Source of the DNA: Oscillatoriales cyanobacterium RM2_1_1
Lineage (GTDB): Bacteria > Cyanobacteriota > Cyanobacteriia > Cyanobacteriales > Microcoleaceae
Assembly (NCBI GenBank): GCA_012033335.1
Contig: JAAURB010000005.1
Span: 1 to 64,000, forward strand
Length of the DNA stretch: 64,000 nt
Direction: 5' to 3'
Below the pieces are notes generated by a model. That model searched no databases, was not told the DNA's origin, and worked only from the letters and a program-made list of their open reading frames with translations. The position numbers and the translations under genes were made by a program. Of this stretch, positions 1 through 8,076 are shown one piece after another (position 1 is the first letter of the stretch; each line of letters begins with the position of its first letter).

Positions 1-765
1 GTAGGTTATACGCCAATCGGATTGAAGTGAGTCCCGCCCAGCTTTCCCCATCGGGCCATTATTTTTGCCCCCCATCAAGATGATGAAACCCTGGGATGCG
101 GCGGCACAATCCTGCGAAAAAAACAGGCTGGGGCAGATGTCCAAATTGTCTTCCTGACCGATGGCTGTCGTTCCCATGCCCATTTGATGTCGCCGAACCA
201 ACTGCGGCATTTAAGGCAGCAAGAAGCCCTGAATGCTGCTATCGTTTTGGGAGTTGATCAATCAGACGTGATTTTCCTGGGGTTTAAAGATGGTAGCCTG
301 ATCAATCACCAACCTCAGGCTATTGAAAAAGTTAGCGATCTGCTAACCCACTACCAACCGGAGGAAATCTTTATTCCCCATGCCTTAGAGGAACCAACTG
401 ATCATTGGGTTACCCATGCCGTGGTGTTATCGGCCTTGAAGCAGACGAGACTCGAACCGACTCTCTATGAATATCCGATCTGGTGTTGGCGACAATGGCC
501 CTGGACAAGTCTCATGGGTCGCCCCCGAGAAATGCTGTCTTTTTTGAAAAATACCTGTAAAACTGGATTTGGGACGGTTTTTTTGCAGGAATTCCGATGG
601 GTTGTGGATATTGAGCCAGTTCTAGATCAAAAACGTCAGGCGCTGGAACAACATCGCAGCCAGATGCAGCGGCTTTTGTTAGATTCTGAATGGGCAACTT
701 TAGCAGATATATCCAATGGCGAATTTCTAGAATGTTTTTTCAGAACTATGAATTCTTTAGCGTAA
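1..765 (+). CDS. PIG-L family deacetylase (LmbE-like), 5' end cut by window and frameshifted
   Basis: Zn-dependent N-deacetylase family acting on N-acetylglucosaminyl-type substrates; the exact substrate is unknown. The key motif APHQDDETLGCGGTI is encoded at about 67-111, a variant of the family's PHPDDE, so the ATG at 184 would remove the catalytic motif and cannot be the true start. The frame carrying the motif has a stop at 28-30, while another frame is open from the window edge and reads RLYANRIEVSPAQL up to about position 44. Removing one T from the TTT at 43-45 joins them as SPAQLPHRAIIFAPHQDDE. The gene therefore probably starts upstream of the window and has one single-base frameshift. 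The body continues through HALEEPTDHWVTHAVV to a stop at 765. The family call is firm; the start is not visible. Confidence 0.8.
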
Positions 766-1075
766 AAAGACACAGTTAAAAAATACAGTTAAAGGTAGAC
801 TGATGTAGGTTGGGTTGAGGCTGAGCTGGCTTCCCATAGCTGAAGGTTTCCTAAAGGGTAGGGGACACCCATGGTAGGTTTAAATTCAGTTCAAATCAAT
901 CTGCTACTCAAGAACATCCATAGCAGCCTTAAATCAACCATAAAACTAAATCACAATAAAAATGTGAGAGGGATTTGGGGACTTCCTCCCCAAGAGGGGC
1001 AACATTCCCTTTACCCCATTTCGTAAATCATTTAAGGCTCGTAAAATCAACTCAGGATCAAATCAACGTCACGCG
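766..1075. other. Intergenic spacer with short repeats
   Basis: No gene is visible. A 13-bp tandem duplication (ACAGTTAAA repeated at 772 and 785) follows the upstream stop codon. At about 964-1013 lies a GC-rich element (GAGAGGGATTTGGGGAC, then CCCCAAGAGGGGCAAC) related to the element at 45738-45815. Confidence 0.5.
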
Positions 1076-1819
1076 GTGAGTATGACTACCCCAGAAAAGC
1101 TCTACGAAGGCAAAGCCAAGATCGTCTACAAAACCGACGATCCTGAGATTTTGCTAACCTTTTATAAAGATGATGCCACTGCCTTTAATGCCCAGAAACG
1201 GGGCACCATTGTGGGTAAAGGCCAGATTAACTGCACAATTTCTCGCCATTTATTCCAATTGCTTGAATCCCAAGGCATTCCCACCCATCTGATTGACACC
1301 CCCAGTCCCAACGAAATGCGGGTCAGGCGGGTGACGATTGTGCCGATTGAGGTGATTGTCCGCAATATTGCGGCAGGAAGCCTGTGCAAGCAAACTGGCG
1401 TTCCCCTGGGAACTTTGATCAAACCGGCTTTGGTTGAGTATTGTTATAAAAATGATGCCCTAGGAGATCCGCTACTCACCCGCGATCGCCTGTTTCTACT
1501 GAACCTGGCAACCCCAGAGCAACTTGAGGAAATCAGAACCCTTTCCCTCCAAATCAATCAGGTACTTTCAGAGTTTTTCAACCAGTGTGGGATTACTCTG
1601 GTCGATTTCAAGCTAGAATTTGGTATCACATCGGATCAACAGTTAGTGCTGGCCGATGAAATCAGTCCAGATACCTGTCGGCTTTGGGATCAATCCCAAA
1701 CCGATCCCAATCAACGGGTCATGGACAAGGATCGGTTCCGCCAGGATTTGGGTAACGTTGAATCTGCTTATCAGCGGGTGTTAGAGCGAGTTTTGTCAGG
1801 AATTCAGGCTCAGTCTTGA
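1076..1819 (+). CDS. purC: Phosphoribosylaminoimidazole-succinocarboxamide synthase
   Basis: SAICAR synthetase of de novo purine synthesis, joining CAIR and aspartate with ATP; cytoplasmic. Family signatures are all present: KLYEGKAKIVY near the N-terminus, EVIVRNIAAGS in the middle, LVDFKLEFG, and LADEISPDTCRLWD near the C-terminus. At 247 residues it has the normal bacterial length. The frame can begin at GTG 1076 or ATG 1082; neither has a strong ribosome binding site, and the two proteins differ by two residues. It stands alone on the plus strand ahead of the Omp85 gene, with no sign of an operon. Confidence 0.96.
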   Translation: MSMTTPEKLYEGKAKIVYKTDDPEILLTFYKDDATAFNAQKRGTIVGKGQINCTISRHLFQLLESQGIPTHLIDTPSPNEMRVRRVTIVPIEVIVRNIAAGSLCKQTGVPLGTLIKPALVEYCYKNDALGDPLLTRDRLFLLNLATPEQLEEIRTLSLQINQVLSEFFNQCGITLVDFKLEFGITSDQQLVLADEISPDTCRLWDQSQTDPNQRVMDKDRFRQDLGNVESAYQRVLERVLSGIQAQS

Positions 1820-2021
1820 GGGGAACTTGTGTTGAAGTTTGGGTTAAGAAAAACCCGGTTTTGCCTTTTCGAGTTTCGGGAAGCTACAGAATAGGGTAAA
1901 ATTTCACAGTTTGAGAGATCTGATGGCCTGAAGATTGCGGATTAGTCTGAAGTCTTCATGGAATCCGTCACAGCTCTTAAGCTCTTTTGGTGTGTGGAAC
2001 GTCTGAGAAATATAAAGTCCT

Positions 2022-4787
2022 ATGCGCTTGTCTCCTATTCTGGTCGCTGTTTTTGCTGTTTCAGCTCCATTCAGTGTATCTAACGTAGCTAATGGTCAGC
2101 CTGGATTGAAGGCAAAGACCGCTTCAGAAAAGGGTTCTTCAGCAGTGATGGGAGGCTTTAGCCCAACCCTCCTGCCATTACAGAAATCTGAAGGGCAAAA
2201 GCCAGCTACTCCCTCTATCCTTGGGAATATTGTCCTTGGGGAATACCATGTCAAGTTACAGCCCCCGGCTTCAACAGCCTTTCCAACAGAAATCGTCCTG
2301 AATAAATCCAGGTCTTCTCTGGAGCCCGCTGTAGAATTGTCCTTGAATAAATCAACGCTTCAAAAGTCTTTTCTCAGCCCAGACCAAGCGAGTCCAGGTC
2401 AAGGTAAAAACCAGTCCTTAAAATACTTGAACCTGAAGCAATCTGCCAAACCTGGAAATGCTTCAGAGACTCAGGTTGCCAGCTCATCTAAAGTAAAGCA
2501 AATACCAGGAAAACTTGCTTTTAATCCCCCTGCATTTGAGCTATCTACTGCGGATGATTTGATTGCTTTAAATAAACTAGATTTAGATAAGTCTGATTTA
2601 TTTAAATCAGACTTTAATCAACTAGCATCTGGGTCTCCAGGCTTGAATACCAGTTTGAACCAGGGAGGCGCTGCCAGTCTAGGGGAGCTCTTGGTTCAGG
2701 CCGAACCTCAGCCAGCGGAAACTACCCCTGATGTCAACCCTCAGGAAGCCCTTCCCAACCTCAATCCTGAGAATAATCTTCCCAACGTTAATCCCCAGAA
2801 TCCAGGGCCTCCGATTGAGGCCCAACCGGGTGTACCAAACCTTGATTCCCCGGATACAGTGCCCTCTCTCCAGCAGCCTGGATCTGAAGGTTCCCCTGAG
2901 CTTCCCCCAGACCTGTCGCCAGAACGCCCGATTCCTGGTACTGGGGTGCCTGTTCCGACCCCGTCCCAGCAGTCTGCCCCTGAACCTGAGGTTTTAGTGG
3001 CAGAGGTGGTGGTGGCAGGGGCGATTAATCCAGAGGTCGAAGCCCGGGTCTATGAGGCCATCTCAACCCGGCCCGGATTAACAACCACACGCACCCAACT
3101 GCAGCGAGACATCAACGCCATTTTTTCCATTGGGCTATTCAGAAATGTGCGGGCGGTGCCTGAGGATACCCCTTTGGGGGTGCGGGTGACCTTTGTCGTT
3201 GAACCCAATCCTACCCTCCAGGCAGTTGTGGTGGAAGGGGATCAAGTTCTCCCCCAGGAGGTCATTGATCAAGCATTTGCCGGACAGGTCGGTAAGACAA
3301 TTGACCTAAATCAGGTTGGGGATGCCATCGAAACCATCAATACCTGGTATCAGGAAAATGGCTATGTGCTCGCTCAAATTGTAGCTGCTCCGGAAGTTAC
3401 CCCGGAGGGAACGATTACTCTGACGGTGGCCGAAGGGGTGATTGAAAATATTCGGGTTCGCTATTTGAACCGGGATGGGGAAGCCACGGATGAAGAGGGC
3501 CAACCAATTGAGGGCAATACTCGGGAGTTTATCATCACCCGGGAAATCGAACTGAAGCCAGGGGATGTATTCAACCAGAGAAAGGCTCAACAAGATCTAG
3601 CCCGGGTGTTTGGGTTGGGGATCTTTGAGGATGTTCGCCTGGAATTAGAGCCGGGAAATGAAGATCCTAGCGAAGCCATAGTGATTGTCAATGTGATTGA
3701 GCGCAGTACAGGTTCCTTGGCTTTGGGGGGTGGAATTAGCTCCGCAACCGGTTTATTTGGTACGGTGTCCTATCAGGAACAAAACCTGGGGGGCAATAAC
3801 CAGCGGCTTGGGGCGGAGGTGCAGCTTGGAGAAGATATCCTCTTGCTTGACCTGAGTTTCACCGATCCCTGGATTGCTGGAGATCCCTATCGCACCTCCT
3901 ATACGGTTAATATATTCCGGCGGCGGGCGATTTCGCTGATCTTTGAAGAAGGACAGGATGAAGACAAGGATGTCCGATTGCCCAATGGCGATCGCGTGCG
4001 AATTATCAGAACAGGGGGCGGGATCACCTTTACTCGACCCTTTGCGGAAACCCCCTATGTGGATCCTGACTTTGTGACATCCCTAGGGCTCCAATATCAG
4101 CGAGTCGAAGCGGCGGATGCGGAAAGTGGAATTACCCCGAGAGATGATGCCGGGAAGCTCCTCACTGCAAGTGAATCCGGACAAGATGACCTGATTACCC
4201 TACAGTTTGGGATTGCCCAGGATCGGCGCAACAATACTATATTCCCGACGTCTGGCTATACCTTCCGGGTGGGAACGGAGCAGTCTATCCCAGTGGGTTC
4301 CGGCAGTATTTTCTACAACCGGGTACGGGGCAGCTACAACTTCTTTCTCCCTGTAGATATCCTAGACTTTATTCCAGATGCTCCTGAGGCCCTTGCCTTT
4401 AGTATTCAGGCTGGGACAATTTTGGGAGACTTTCCTCCCTATGAAGCGTTCCCCCTAGGGGGCGCTAGCACCGTTCGAGGCTGGCGAGAAGGGGCTTTGG
4501 GGGTAGCTCGAAGTTTTGTTTTGGGTTCAGTTGAGTATCGATTTCCAATATTTTCCGTGGGAAATTTCTTAATTGGAGGGGCGCTATTTGTAGACGCAGC
4601 CACCGCCTTGGGAACTCAAAGTACTGTTCCAGGGAATCCCGGGGGAATCCGAGGCAAACCCGGGAGTGGTTTAGGTTTTGGAGCGGGGCTGCGGGTTCAG
4701 TCCCCCTTGGGGCCGATCCGGATTGACTACGGGATCAATAACCTGGGGGAGGGCAGGATTCATTTCGGGATCGGGGAGCGATTCTAA
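2022..4787 (+). CDS. Omp85/BamA-type outer membrane assembly protein
   Basis: Outer-membrane insertase of the cyanobacterial Omp85 family (BamA/Toc75 relatives), which folds beta-barrel proteins into the outer membrane. The 921-residue product starts with a signal peptide (hydrophobic to about residue 25). A long low-complexity periplasmic linker follows, to about residue 320, with repeated LNKS motifs and a proline-rich stretch (PNLNPENNLPNVNPQ). Three POTRA-like domains occupy about 325-560, the first starting VLVAEVVVAGAINPEVE, and a 16-strand-type barrel fills the rest. The L6 motif is VRGW in GGASTVRGWREG, where most relatives have VRGF or VRGY. rsmD starts 5 nt after its stop. The unusual part is the long linker, which looks tandem-expanded. 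Confidence 0.93.
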   Translation: MRLSPILVAVFAVSAPFSVSNVANGQPGLKAKTASEKGSSAVMGGFSPTLLPLQKSEGQKPATPSILGNIVLGEYHVKLQPPASTAFPTEIVLNKSRSSLEPAVELSLNKSTLQKSFLSPDQASPGQGKNQSLKYLNLKQSAKPGNASETQVASSSKVKQIPGKLAFNPPAFELSTADDLIALNKLDLDKSDLFKSDFNQLASGSPGLNTSLNQGGAASLGELLVQAEPQPAETTPDVNPQEALPNLNPENNLPNVNPQNPGPPIEAQPGVPNLDSPDTVPSLQQPGSEGSPELPPDLSPERPIPGTGVPVPTPSQQSAPEPEVLVAEVVVAGAINPEVEARVYEAISTRPGLTTTRTQLQRDINAIFSIGLFRNVRAVPEDTPLGVRVTFVVEPNPTLQAVVVEGDQVLPQEVIDQAFAGQVGKTIDLNQVGDAIETINTWYQENGYVLAQIVAAPEVTPEGTITLTVAEGVIENIRVRYLNRDGEATDEEGQPIEGNTREFIITREIELKPGDVFNQRKAQQDLARVFGLGIFEDVRLELEPGNEDPSEAIVIVNVIERSTGSLALGGGISSATGLFGTVSYQEQNLGGNNQRLGAEVQLGEDILLLDLSFTDPWIAGDPYRTSYTVNIFRRRAISLIFEEGQDEDKDVRLPNGDRVRIIRTGGGITFTRPFAETPYVDPDFVTSLGLQYQRVEAADAESGITPRDDAGKLLTASESGQDDLITLQFGIAQDRRNNTIFPTSGYTFRVGTEQSIPVGSGSIFYNRVRGSYNFFLPVDILDFIPDAPEALAFSIQAGTILGDFPPYEAFPLGGASTVRGWREGALGVARSFVLGSVEYRFPIFSVGNFLIGGALFVDAATALGTQSTVPGNPGGIRGKPGSGLGFGAGLRVQSPLGPIRIDYGINNLGEGRIHFGIGERF

Positions 4788-4792
4788 TTGGA

Positions 4793-5362
4793 ATGAACCT
4801 GAGAATTTATGGCAATCGCCAATTGAAAACTCTGCCGGGGCAGGATACCCGTCCTACCCTGGCCAGGGTACGAGAAGCTATATTTAATATCTGGCAGGGC
4901 AAAATTCAGGATTGCCGCTGGCTCGATCTTTGTGCCGGCATTGGATCCATGGGGGCAGAAGCCCTTTGTCGAGGAGCCAGCCTGGCTGTGGCCATTGAGC
5001 AGTCTAGTAAAGCTTGCCGGGTGATTCGAGAAAATTGGCAATTGGTGGCAAATGAACACCAGAAGATTCAAGTCATTCAGGGTAATGTCCTCGAGCGCTT
5101 GAAACAACTTAAAAATCAGCAATTTGACTACATTTACTTCGATCCGCCCTATGCTAGCGGCCTCTATCAACCTGTAATTGAAAGAATTGCTCAGGAGCAA
5201 CTGCTGGCCATGACAGGGGAACTGGCGGTTGAACATAGTCCCAAGGTAGCCCTGCCATCAAGCCTATTAAATCTGGGAGTGTGTCAGTATAAGACCTATG
5301 GCAATACCAGTCTAACGTTCTACAAACCTGAGAGCGATCCAGCTAAGTTAGTCAGCCCTTAA
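4793..5362 (+). CDS. rsmD: 16S rRNA (guanine(966)-N(2))-methyltransferase RsmD
   Basis: SAM-dependent methyltransferase that modifies G966 of 16S rRNA during 30S assembly. The N-terminus (LRIYGNRQLKTLPGQDTRPT) and REAIFNIW are typical of RsmD, followed by the SAM-binding motif LDLCAGIGSMGAEALCRGA. The catalytic tetrapeptide is DPPY in YFDPPYASGLYQ, as in other RsmD proteins. Length 189 residues is normal. The ATG lies 5 nt after the Omp85 stop, so the two are probably co-transcribed. It converges with the glycosyltransferase ending at 5386, leaving only about 23 nt between the stops. Confidence 0.93.
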   Translation: MNLRIYGNRQLKTLPGQDTRPTLARVREAIFNIWQGKIQDCRWLDLCAGIGSMGAEALCRGASLAVAIEQSSKACRVIRENWQLVANEHQKIQVIQGNVLERLKQLKNQQFDYIYFDPPYASGLYQPVIERIAQEQLLAMTGELAVEHSPKVALPSSLLNLGVCQYKTYGNTSLTFYKPESDPAKLVSP

Positions 5363-5385
5363 GGCTTTTTGAGGGGATCAACTCG

Positions 5386-6552
5386 CTAAATGGCCTCGTT
5401 CAAATTCAGGTTCGCTGGAGCTTTTGTCTCTGATCCTGGATTGGTCTCATCTTTAAAATTGGTGAGGATAAACTTGATGGTCTTGGGCTTGACCCATCCC
5501 TTCGCAATGGCAATTTCACCAAATCTGAGATTGACTTGTTGTTGTTCCTGAAGAATTTGAGAGATCTGAGCCTCGTCTAGGAGTCCAGCTAGCTTGAGAT
5601 ACTCACCAATCGGTTCTTGCCTATGTCGCTCTAAAAGCTGGGGCAAAATTTCTGCAAAAAACTCGATAGTTTCCGGTTTGAGCCATCCCTGCTGAGCAAC
5701 AATTTCCCCGAATAACAGATCTGGATTTTCCTGTTTGATCTTTAAAACAATGCTGACCTGATCGCCGGAAAGCAATCCGGCCTGCTGGAGTAAATTACCA
5801 ATTCGGATCTTGTAATTGTAAAGCCGCAACTTCTGGCGCAAAACCAAACCAAAGAATGGTAGAGACTCTACCAGATAACGCTTCCACAGACGTTCAGGCT
5901 CCTGCATCAGGCGATACAGCCATTCTAGACCAATACCACTCATCCAGCGAGGCGATCGCTTGGTACATCCGGCTTCAAAATCAATCGTAGCGCCAATCGC
6001 TAGAAAAACCTTGATGCCTTTGAGCTGATCTCTGTACTTACAAATCCACTTTTCCTGTTTCGGGGCCCCTACGCCCACCGCCAGAACTGTAGCATCAGAC
6101 TGATTAATAATTTCAATAATCCTCTGACATTCAGCTTCGTTTTTTTCAAAACCATAGGAGGGAGAATGGGCTGCAACCACCATGTTGCGTCCCACCCTGG
6201 CATTGATATTCTGCCGGGCTTGCTCTGCAACTCCTTCTGCTGCCCCGAGCAAGAAGATCTTCATACTTTCATCGTCTCTATAATACTGATAGAAAGCGGG
6301 GAAAAGGTCAGAGCCAGAGATTTTTTCTTGAATCGAATTTCCCAAGAAATGGGAGACATACATCAATACTTTGCTATCACAAACAATATAATCTGCTTGA
6401 CTATATACATCAAAAAAGTCAGAGTCTTTCTGAAGCTTCACCAAATGGTCTACATTTGGCGTAAAAACAACCCCACCATCTTTTAGTTTTTCTAATAAGT
6501 CCTTTGTAGCTAGCTTATCAATTGCTACATTTAGTATTTTAACAGATTCCAT
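5386..6552 (-). CDS. WecG/TagA/CpsF family glycosyltransferase with C-terminal MshEN-like repeats
   Basis: Residues 1 to about 250 form a GT26 (WecG/TagA/CpsF) glycosyltransferase, a family that adds N-acetylmannosamine or related sugars to lipid-linked intermediates at the inner face of the membrane. Diagnostic stretches are TPNVDHLVKLQ, VGVGAPKQEKW, and GATIDFEAG...RSPRWMSGIGLEWLYRLMQEP. The family normally ends near 250 residues. This protein continues to 388 with two repeated modules, IGNLLQQAGLLSGDQVSIVL...LFGEIVAQQGWLKPETIEFF and IGEYLKLAGLLDEAQISQIL...RFGEIAIAKGWVKPKTIKFI. Their spacing resembles the MshEN/GspE N-terminal fold. The enzymatic call is firm; the role of the extension is inferred. 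Confidence 0.9.
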   Translation of the reverse strand: MESVKILNVAIDKLATKDLLEKLKDGGVVFTPNVDHLVKLQKDSDFFDVYSQADYIVCDSKVLMYVSHFLGNSIQEKISGSDLFPAFYQYYRDDESMKIFLLGAAEGVAEQARQNINARVGRNMVVAAHSPSYGFEKNEAECQRIIEIINQSDATVLAVGVGAPKQEKWICKYRDQLKGIKVFLAIGATIDFEAGCTKRSPRWMSGIGLEWLYRLMQEPERLWKRYLVESLPFFGLVLRQKLRLYNYKIRIGNLLQQAGLLSGDQVSIVLKIKQENPDLLFGEIVAQQGWLKPETIEFFAEILPQLLERHRQEPIGEYLKLAGLLDEAQISQILQEQQQVNLRFGEIAIAKGWVKPKTIKFILTNFKDETNPGSETKAPANLNLNEAI

Positions 6553-6663
6553 TTAAACCCCTTGGCCTATTTAAACCTGAATTCGAAACACCCATTTTGA
6601 TCTTAAAACGATCATTCACCTTGATACTAATCTTCAGTTTTAACTTTAATTCCAACTTCAGTT

Positions 6664-8049
6664 TCAGTCGCGAAGGTTATCAAGTTCTGTATAGCTCGGT
6701 AATGAACCTGTTACCATGCTACCATCTCTAATCACAGTTCGGCTAGCACAGGGCCGGGATAAAAGCTCGCTAAAACTACGGCCCTCAAAGATAATTAAAT
6801 CAGCCGGAACTTGGGCTCCAATTTGTCCTACTCCATGAAGTCCCATGAGTTGAGCCGGAACTTGAGTAATCAACTCTGGCCAATCCCCATAAGGTTGGTC
6901 TAAATGGGCAATCCGCACCGCCATAATGAAGGTTTCTAGTCCATCATGATCGCCAAAACTGTAAAATGGATCTCGACAATTATCACTGGCAATTGCCACA
7001 GGAATTTCACAGTTTCTTAATTCATGAATTAAGGTAATTCCTCGCCATCGAGGAGTTCGTGAGTAGGGTTGAAGTGATGGTTTTTGAGAATCTGGTCTGG
7101 GATCTAGTTTGGGATCTGATTTAGAATTTTGAACGAGTTGGCGATCCTGTAAGTAAAGATTGCAGGTGGGCAGACTCACTATTCCAATGCCAGCCTCTTT
7201 CACTAAGGCCAAAGTCTCATGAACGAACTCTGGAGACTGTAAGGCTAAACTGCAACAATGTCCACAGGTAATCTGATGGGGAAATTGAGCTTGAATTGCC
7301 TTTTGGGCAACCTGATGGAGGGTTTTTGAATCTGGATCACCGGTTTCATCGGTATGTAAATCCAGGGCCAGACCCCGGTCTTGAGCCAATTGCAGGAGGT
7401 GTTCAAGCTGAGAATCTAGATTCGGATTCATGTAAGCGACTCCCCCCAAGACTCCCCCCAACTCCGCCACTCGATCCGCTAGCTTTTCTCCAGCCGGGGT
7501 CAAGTAGTAGTCCAGGGTAACCAGAGAAACGGCCTGAAGCATCAGGCGATCGCCCCATTCTTCCTGCAATGTCTTGAATACATCCCAATTGAGCTCACCG
7601 ATCCGTTCTGGAGAATCCAGGTGAGTCCGCAGGGCTTTTGTGCCATGAACATAACTACATTTCAGGCCAAACTCCATCCGCTGATAGAGATCTGCTGAAT
7701 CCCAATAGGTCTCGATATCTTGCTGAACCGTAGCGATCGCGCTCTGAAATGTGCCATCTGGATTGGGGGAACGCTGCCAAATATGGCCCTTATCCAGATG
7801 GGTATGCATGTCCACAAAACAGGGCCAGATTTGTCGATGTTGCAAATCCACAAACGGGATTGGCCCTGTTTCAACGGCTGCGGCGGGAACCACCTGAGTG
7901 ATCCAACCAGACTGAATTTCCACATCCAACAGGACTAGAGACTCTAAATTGGGTGGAGGGGCGATCGCCCGAGCCCCCTGACTGAGTAGAGCTAGGGGAA
8001 CCTGGGCATTTTTTAGCCAGTAATGGGAGCTATCAGGAACCATTGCCAC
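6664..8049 (-). CDS. Cytosine deaminase-like amidohydrolase
   Basis: Metal-dependent amidohydrolase closest to the cytosine deaminase (CodA) group, probably deaminating a pyrimidine or related ring. Metal ligands are visible: HTHLD after WPCFVDM, LDLHTDETGD, GHCCSLA, and SDNCRDPFYSFGD, where the aspartate is the last ligand. The C-terminus has the composite-domain pattern PADLIIFEGRSFSELL. At 461 residues it is longer than E. coli CodA (about 427). The extra length is partly a charged and proline-rich insert (SKSDPKLDPRPDSQKPS, DNA near 7075-7130) built from short tandem duplications. It starts 27 nt after the DUF4912 gene stop, on the same strand, so the two may be co-transcribed. Substrate not certain. 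Confidence 0.85.
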   Translation of the reverse strand: MAMVPDSSHYWLKNAQVPLALLSQGARAIAPPPNLESLVLLDVEIQSGWITQVVPAAAVETGPIPFVDLQHRQIWPCFVDMHTHLDKGHIWQRSPNPDGTFQSAIATVQQDIETYWDSADLYQRMEFGLKCSYVHGTKALRTHLDSPERIGELNWDVFKTLQEEWGDRLMLQAVSLVTLDYYLTPAGEKLADRVAELGGVLGGVAYMNPNLDSQLEHLLQLAQDRGLALDLHTDETGDPDSKTLHQVAQKAIQAQFPHQITCGHCCSLALQSPEFVHETLALVKEAGIGIVSLPTCNLYLQDRQLVQNSKSDPKLDPRPDSQKPSLQPYSRTPRWRGITLIHELRNCEIPVAIASDNCRDPFYSFGDHDGLETFIMAVRIAHLDQPYGDWPELITQVPAQLMGLHGVGQIGAQVPADLIIFEGRSFSELLSRPCASRTVIRDGSMVTGSLPSYTELDNLRD

Positions 8050-8076
8050 TCCTACCTCAAGCTCAGCGAATCTGGC

